Made by a program: the position numbers and the translations under genes | The notes under the pieces: model-generated | Told to the model about the DNA's origin: nothing | Database searches by the model: none | Seen by the model: only the letters and a program-made list of their open reading frames with translations | Part shown: positions 62,004-64,000 of the stretch, piece after piece | How positions within the stretch are numbered: position 1 is the first letter of the stretch | How the letters are laid out: each line of letters opens with the position of its first letter | From: Maribacter sp. | GTDB taxonomy: Bacteria > Bacteroidota > Bacteroidia > Flavobacteriales > Flavobacteriaceae | Length of the DNA stretch: 64,000 nucleotides | Reading direction: 5' to 3' | Assembly (NCBI GenBank): GCA_024643345.1 | Contig: JAHENB010000001.1 | Location: 26,856 to 90,855, forward strand

Positions 62004-63863
62004 ATGAACAAAATTCTTATTCGCCTTTGTGCTGCCGCTATTTTATTTAGCGGCACAGCACAGCAACAAAACGATTCGACCAATCTCCAAGTCTTGGATG
62101 AGGTAGTAGTGAGCGATTCGCGCTTTGCCCTGAAAAGGGAGCATTCGGGGAAGACAGTGATCAAGATTACCGACGAGGAACTGAAGCGCCACCAAGGGCA
62201 AAATGTCGCAGAGATCATCAATGCCAAAAGCGGTATAGAAATTAATGGGAGCAGGGGCAGGCCAGGGGCCGTTCTTGGGGTATTTGCCAGAGGTGGAAGG
62301 GGGAGACAGGTTTTGGTCGTCATTGATGGGGTTCGTGTTTCCGACCCCGCTTCCTCTTCTTCGGAATACGATTTGCGTTTGTTATCTATTTCCAATATCG
62401 AGTCGATAGAAATCATTAAAGGGTCGTCCAGTACGCTTTATGGTGCGAATGCGGCCACTGCAGTCATCAATGTGATCACAAAAAAAGCGTCAAAGGCCAA
62501 CGCTGCTTTACAAGTCAATACCATTTGGGGCACCAACCAGACTTCAGAAAATCAAAATTATAACCTGTCCGATGCCAATAACAATGTTAGTTTTGGGGGG
62601 ACATTGGGAAGATTCACCTATCATACGGTATTTGCCAATAGATATACAGAGGGGCTTTCAGCAGTGATTACCCCAGAAAACCAAGAAGATCCTTTTTCAT
62701 CCCACAACATCGATTTCAAGTTGGGGTATCAAACGCCTAAAGGTATCAGTCTGTTTGTTTATGGCAACGAATCCCATTTGAAAACGGGTTATGATGATGC
62801 TTTTGGGTTCACCGATGCCCCATTTGAATTTAAAAGTGCACAAAAAAGGGTAGGACTCCATAGCACATTTCCCATTTCGAAAACATCGTTAAACTTGAAC
62901 TTTGCCTTTACCGACTATCGGTCAGAAAATATTAGTGACTTTCCCAATACTTTCAATGGCAAGAATCTGGTGGCTGACTTATATCATAAATATGATATGA
63001 ATGGCATGTGGTATTCGATTGTAGGTCTAAACTATATCAATGATAGCGCCCTATTTGGATCTTCCCAAGATATCACCATCATAGACCCATATGCCAATAT
63101 GGTCTTTATCTCTAAACTTGGGCTCAATCTTAATGTAGGAATCCGACTGAACAACCATTCAGCATATGGTTCACATATGGTCTATAACTTCAACCCATCG
63201 TTTACCGTAAAAACCAAAAATGGCTATGGTAAATTCATGGGCTCATTAGCCACTTCCTATATTACACCTTCATTAAACCAATTGTTTGGTTTTTTCGGGG
63301 CGAATTCGGCACTAGAGCCCGAGACCAATCAAACCATCGAAACTGGTCTTGAATTGGCCTCCACTGGTTTGCGGTTCAGTACCCTATATTTTAATAGGAA
63401 AGAAAATAATTTCGTATTTTATGATAACCAAAACAACGTTTATGAAAATGCGGCCAATCCAACTCGGGCTCATGGTTTTGAGGTAGAAGTTGATTGGAAA
63501 ATCATCGAAAGAATTCGACTTACCGGCAATTATTCATATACCGAACGCAAAGGCGATACTGCGATACGAATTCCCAAACATAAGGCAAACCTTGATTTGG
63601 GCTATAGTATCTCCGAAACAGTCTATATATCAGGTAATTATGCCCTTACTGGATCTCGATCGGATACCAATTTCAGTACCTCTGAAAATGTTGAACTACC
63701 TCTATTTTCTTTGTTCGGGCTATATTTTTCCAAGGAGTTGGTCATCGATAAATTAAAGGTTTTTATGAGGGCCGATAACCTTCTCAATGAAAACTATATA
63801 GAGGTTCTTGGTTATACTTCAAGGGGAAGAAATATAGCGGTTGGGCTATCATTATCGCTATAA
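62004..63863 (+). CDS. btuB: TonB-dependent outer-membrane vitamin B12 receptor (BtuB-like)
   Basis: A 619-residue outer-membrane beta-barrel. After a signal peptide (about 1-20) comes a TonB-box-like LDEVVVSDSR, the plug domain (about 30-150, GIEINGSRGRPGAVLGVFARGG, VLVVIDGVRVSDPA, IEIIKGSSSTLYGANAATAVINVITKK), then the barrel, ending GRNIAVGLSLSL. The cobalamin riboswitch ahead of it and the divergent BtuFCD-like genes identify the ligand as B12 or a corrinoid. A TTG at 61995 is in frame but the ATG at 62004 is preferred. Confidence 0.92.
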   Translation: MNKILIRLCAAAILFSGTAQQQNDSTNLQVLDEVVVSDSRFALKREHSGKTVIKITDEELKRHQGQNVAEIINAKSGIEINGSRGRPGAVLGVFARGGRGRQVLVVIDGVRVSDPASSSSEYDLRLLSISNIESIEIIKGSSSTLYGANAATAVINVITKKASKANAALQVNTIWGTNQTSENQNYNLSDANNNVSFGGTLGRFTYHTVFANRYTEGLSAVITPENQEDPFSSHNIDFKLGYQTPKGISLFVYGNESHLKTGYDDAFGFTDAPFEFKSAQKRVGLHSTFPISKTSLNLNFAFTDYRSENISDFPNTFNGKNLVADLYHKYDMNGMWYSIVGLNYINDSALFGSSQDITIIDPYANMVFISKLGLNLNVGIRLNNHSAYGSHMVYNFNPSFTVKTKNGYGKFMGSLATSYITPSLNQLFGFFGANSALEPETNQTIETGLELASTGLRFSTLYFNRKENNFVFYDNQNNVYENAANPTRAHGFEVEVDWKIIERIRLTGNYSYTERKGDTAIRIPKHKANLDLGYSISETVYISGNYALTGSRSDTNFSTSENVELPLFSLFGLYFSKELVIDKLKVFMRADNLLNENYIEVLGYTSRGRNIAVGLSLSL

Positions 63864-63881
63864 ATTGGCAATCATTGATAC

Positions 63882-63915
63882 AAAAAAACCACCGACTTTG
63901 TTCGGTGGTTTTTTT
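63882..63915 (+). terminator. Bidirectional terminator after btuB
   Basis: A 14-bp A/T-flanked stem (63882-63895 with 63902-63915) around a 6-nt loop, with T-runs on both strands. It closes btuB and the gene converging from the right. Confidence 0.93.
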
Positions 63916-63929
63916 ATGGATATCTTAGA

Positions 63930-64000
63930 TTATTCCATCTTAATATTTAAAGGATTGTCCTCAACCATGTTGTCTTTAATTGGGGTGAACATTTTGGAAC
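63930..64000 (-). CDS. C-terminal fragment of a gene entering from the right
   Basis: A minus-strand frame open to the window edge, ending at a TAA (63930-63932) with last residues FTPIKDNMVEDNPLNIKME. It lies 14 bp from the bidirectional terminator, which supports a real gene end. Too little is visible to name it. Confidence 0.5.
   Translation of the reverse strand, partial: SKMFTPIKDNMVEDNPLNIKME

Overview
The window is ordinary chromosomal DNA of a member of the Bacteroidota, most probably a marine Flavobacteriaceae. The evidence is the gene content (FadNAE-type beta-oxidation, GlmU-like protein, DUF4199, ECF sigma factor followed by a Spy-like protein, a 950-residue CarB, single-chain PurL, many BNR-propeller and SPII-type secreted proteins), the near absence of Shine-Dalgarno sequences, and several promoters of the Bacteroidota form TTG-N19-TAnnTTTG. 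The genus cannot be fixed from the sequence alone. I see no rRNA, tRNA, CRISPR array, insertion sequence, phage or integron.

Layout. 1-6.5 kb: a five-domain secreted lipoprotein (ThuA, PQQ-type sugar dehydrogenase, PKD, cytochrome c, C-terminal beta domain) ending in a strong terminator, then a zinc alcohol dehydrogenase and a secreted GH13 amylase on the minus strand. 6.9-15.4 kb: a very large BNR/sortilin-like secreted propeller, then a minus-strand run of M1 peptidase, M28 peptidase, MFS transporter and a TolB-like propeller. 15.4-19.5 kb: divergent trehalose genes (OtsA-OtsB fusion and a GH15 trehalase/glucoamylase). 19.6-29 kb: a PLP decarboxylase, then a fatty-acid degradation block (MarR regulator, fadN, fadA, fadE in one operon, with an acyl-CoA ligase upstream). 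29-36.8 kb: purL, an RsmB-type rRNA methyltransferase diverging from a BNR lipoprotein, and an ECF sigma factor with a membrane protein and a periplasmic Spy-like protein. 37-42 kb: an operon of DUF4199 protein, glycosyltransferase 2, phosphohexomutase and an MsbA-like exporter. 42-49.4 kb: rpmE2, GlmU-like protein, mtaB, small enzymes, a lytic transglycosylase, and rpmH. 49.4-56.3 kb: carB, then the whole oxidative pentose phosphate branch (gnd diverging from zwf-pgl). 56.3-58.5 kb: thioesterase, small membrane protein, RmuC. 58.6-63.9 kb: a vitamin B12 uptake locus, with a BtuFCD-like ABC importer diverging from a BtuB-like TonB receptor that sits behind a clear cobalamin riboswitch. A fragment of a further minus-strand gene enters at the right edge.

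Nothing here is a clearly undescribed multi-gene system. The observations most worth a second look are regulatory: an 18-bp perfect palindrome beside the promoter of the marR-fadNAE operon, a second palindrome at a predicted promoter upstream of the acyl-CoA ligase, a palindrome between gnd and zwf, the start-proximal hairpin under the cobalamin riboswitch, and the three-gene sigma factor module with a duplicated motif in its putative anti-sigma protein. Several genes (MFS transporter, sigma factor, btuF-like, btuC-like) appear to start with TTG.
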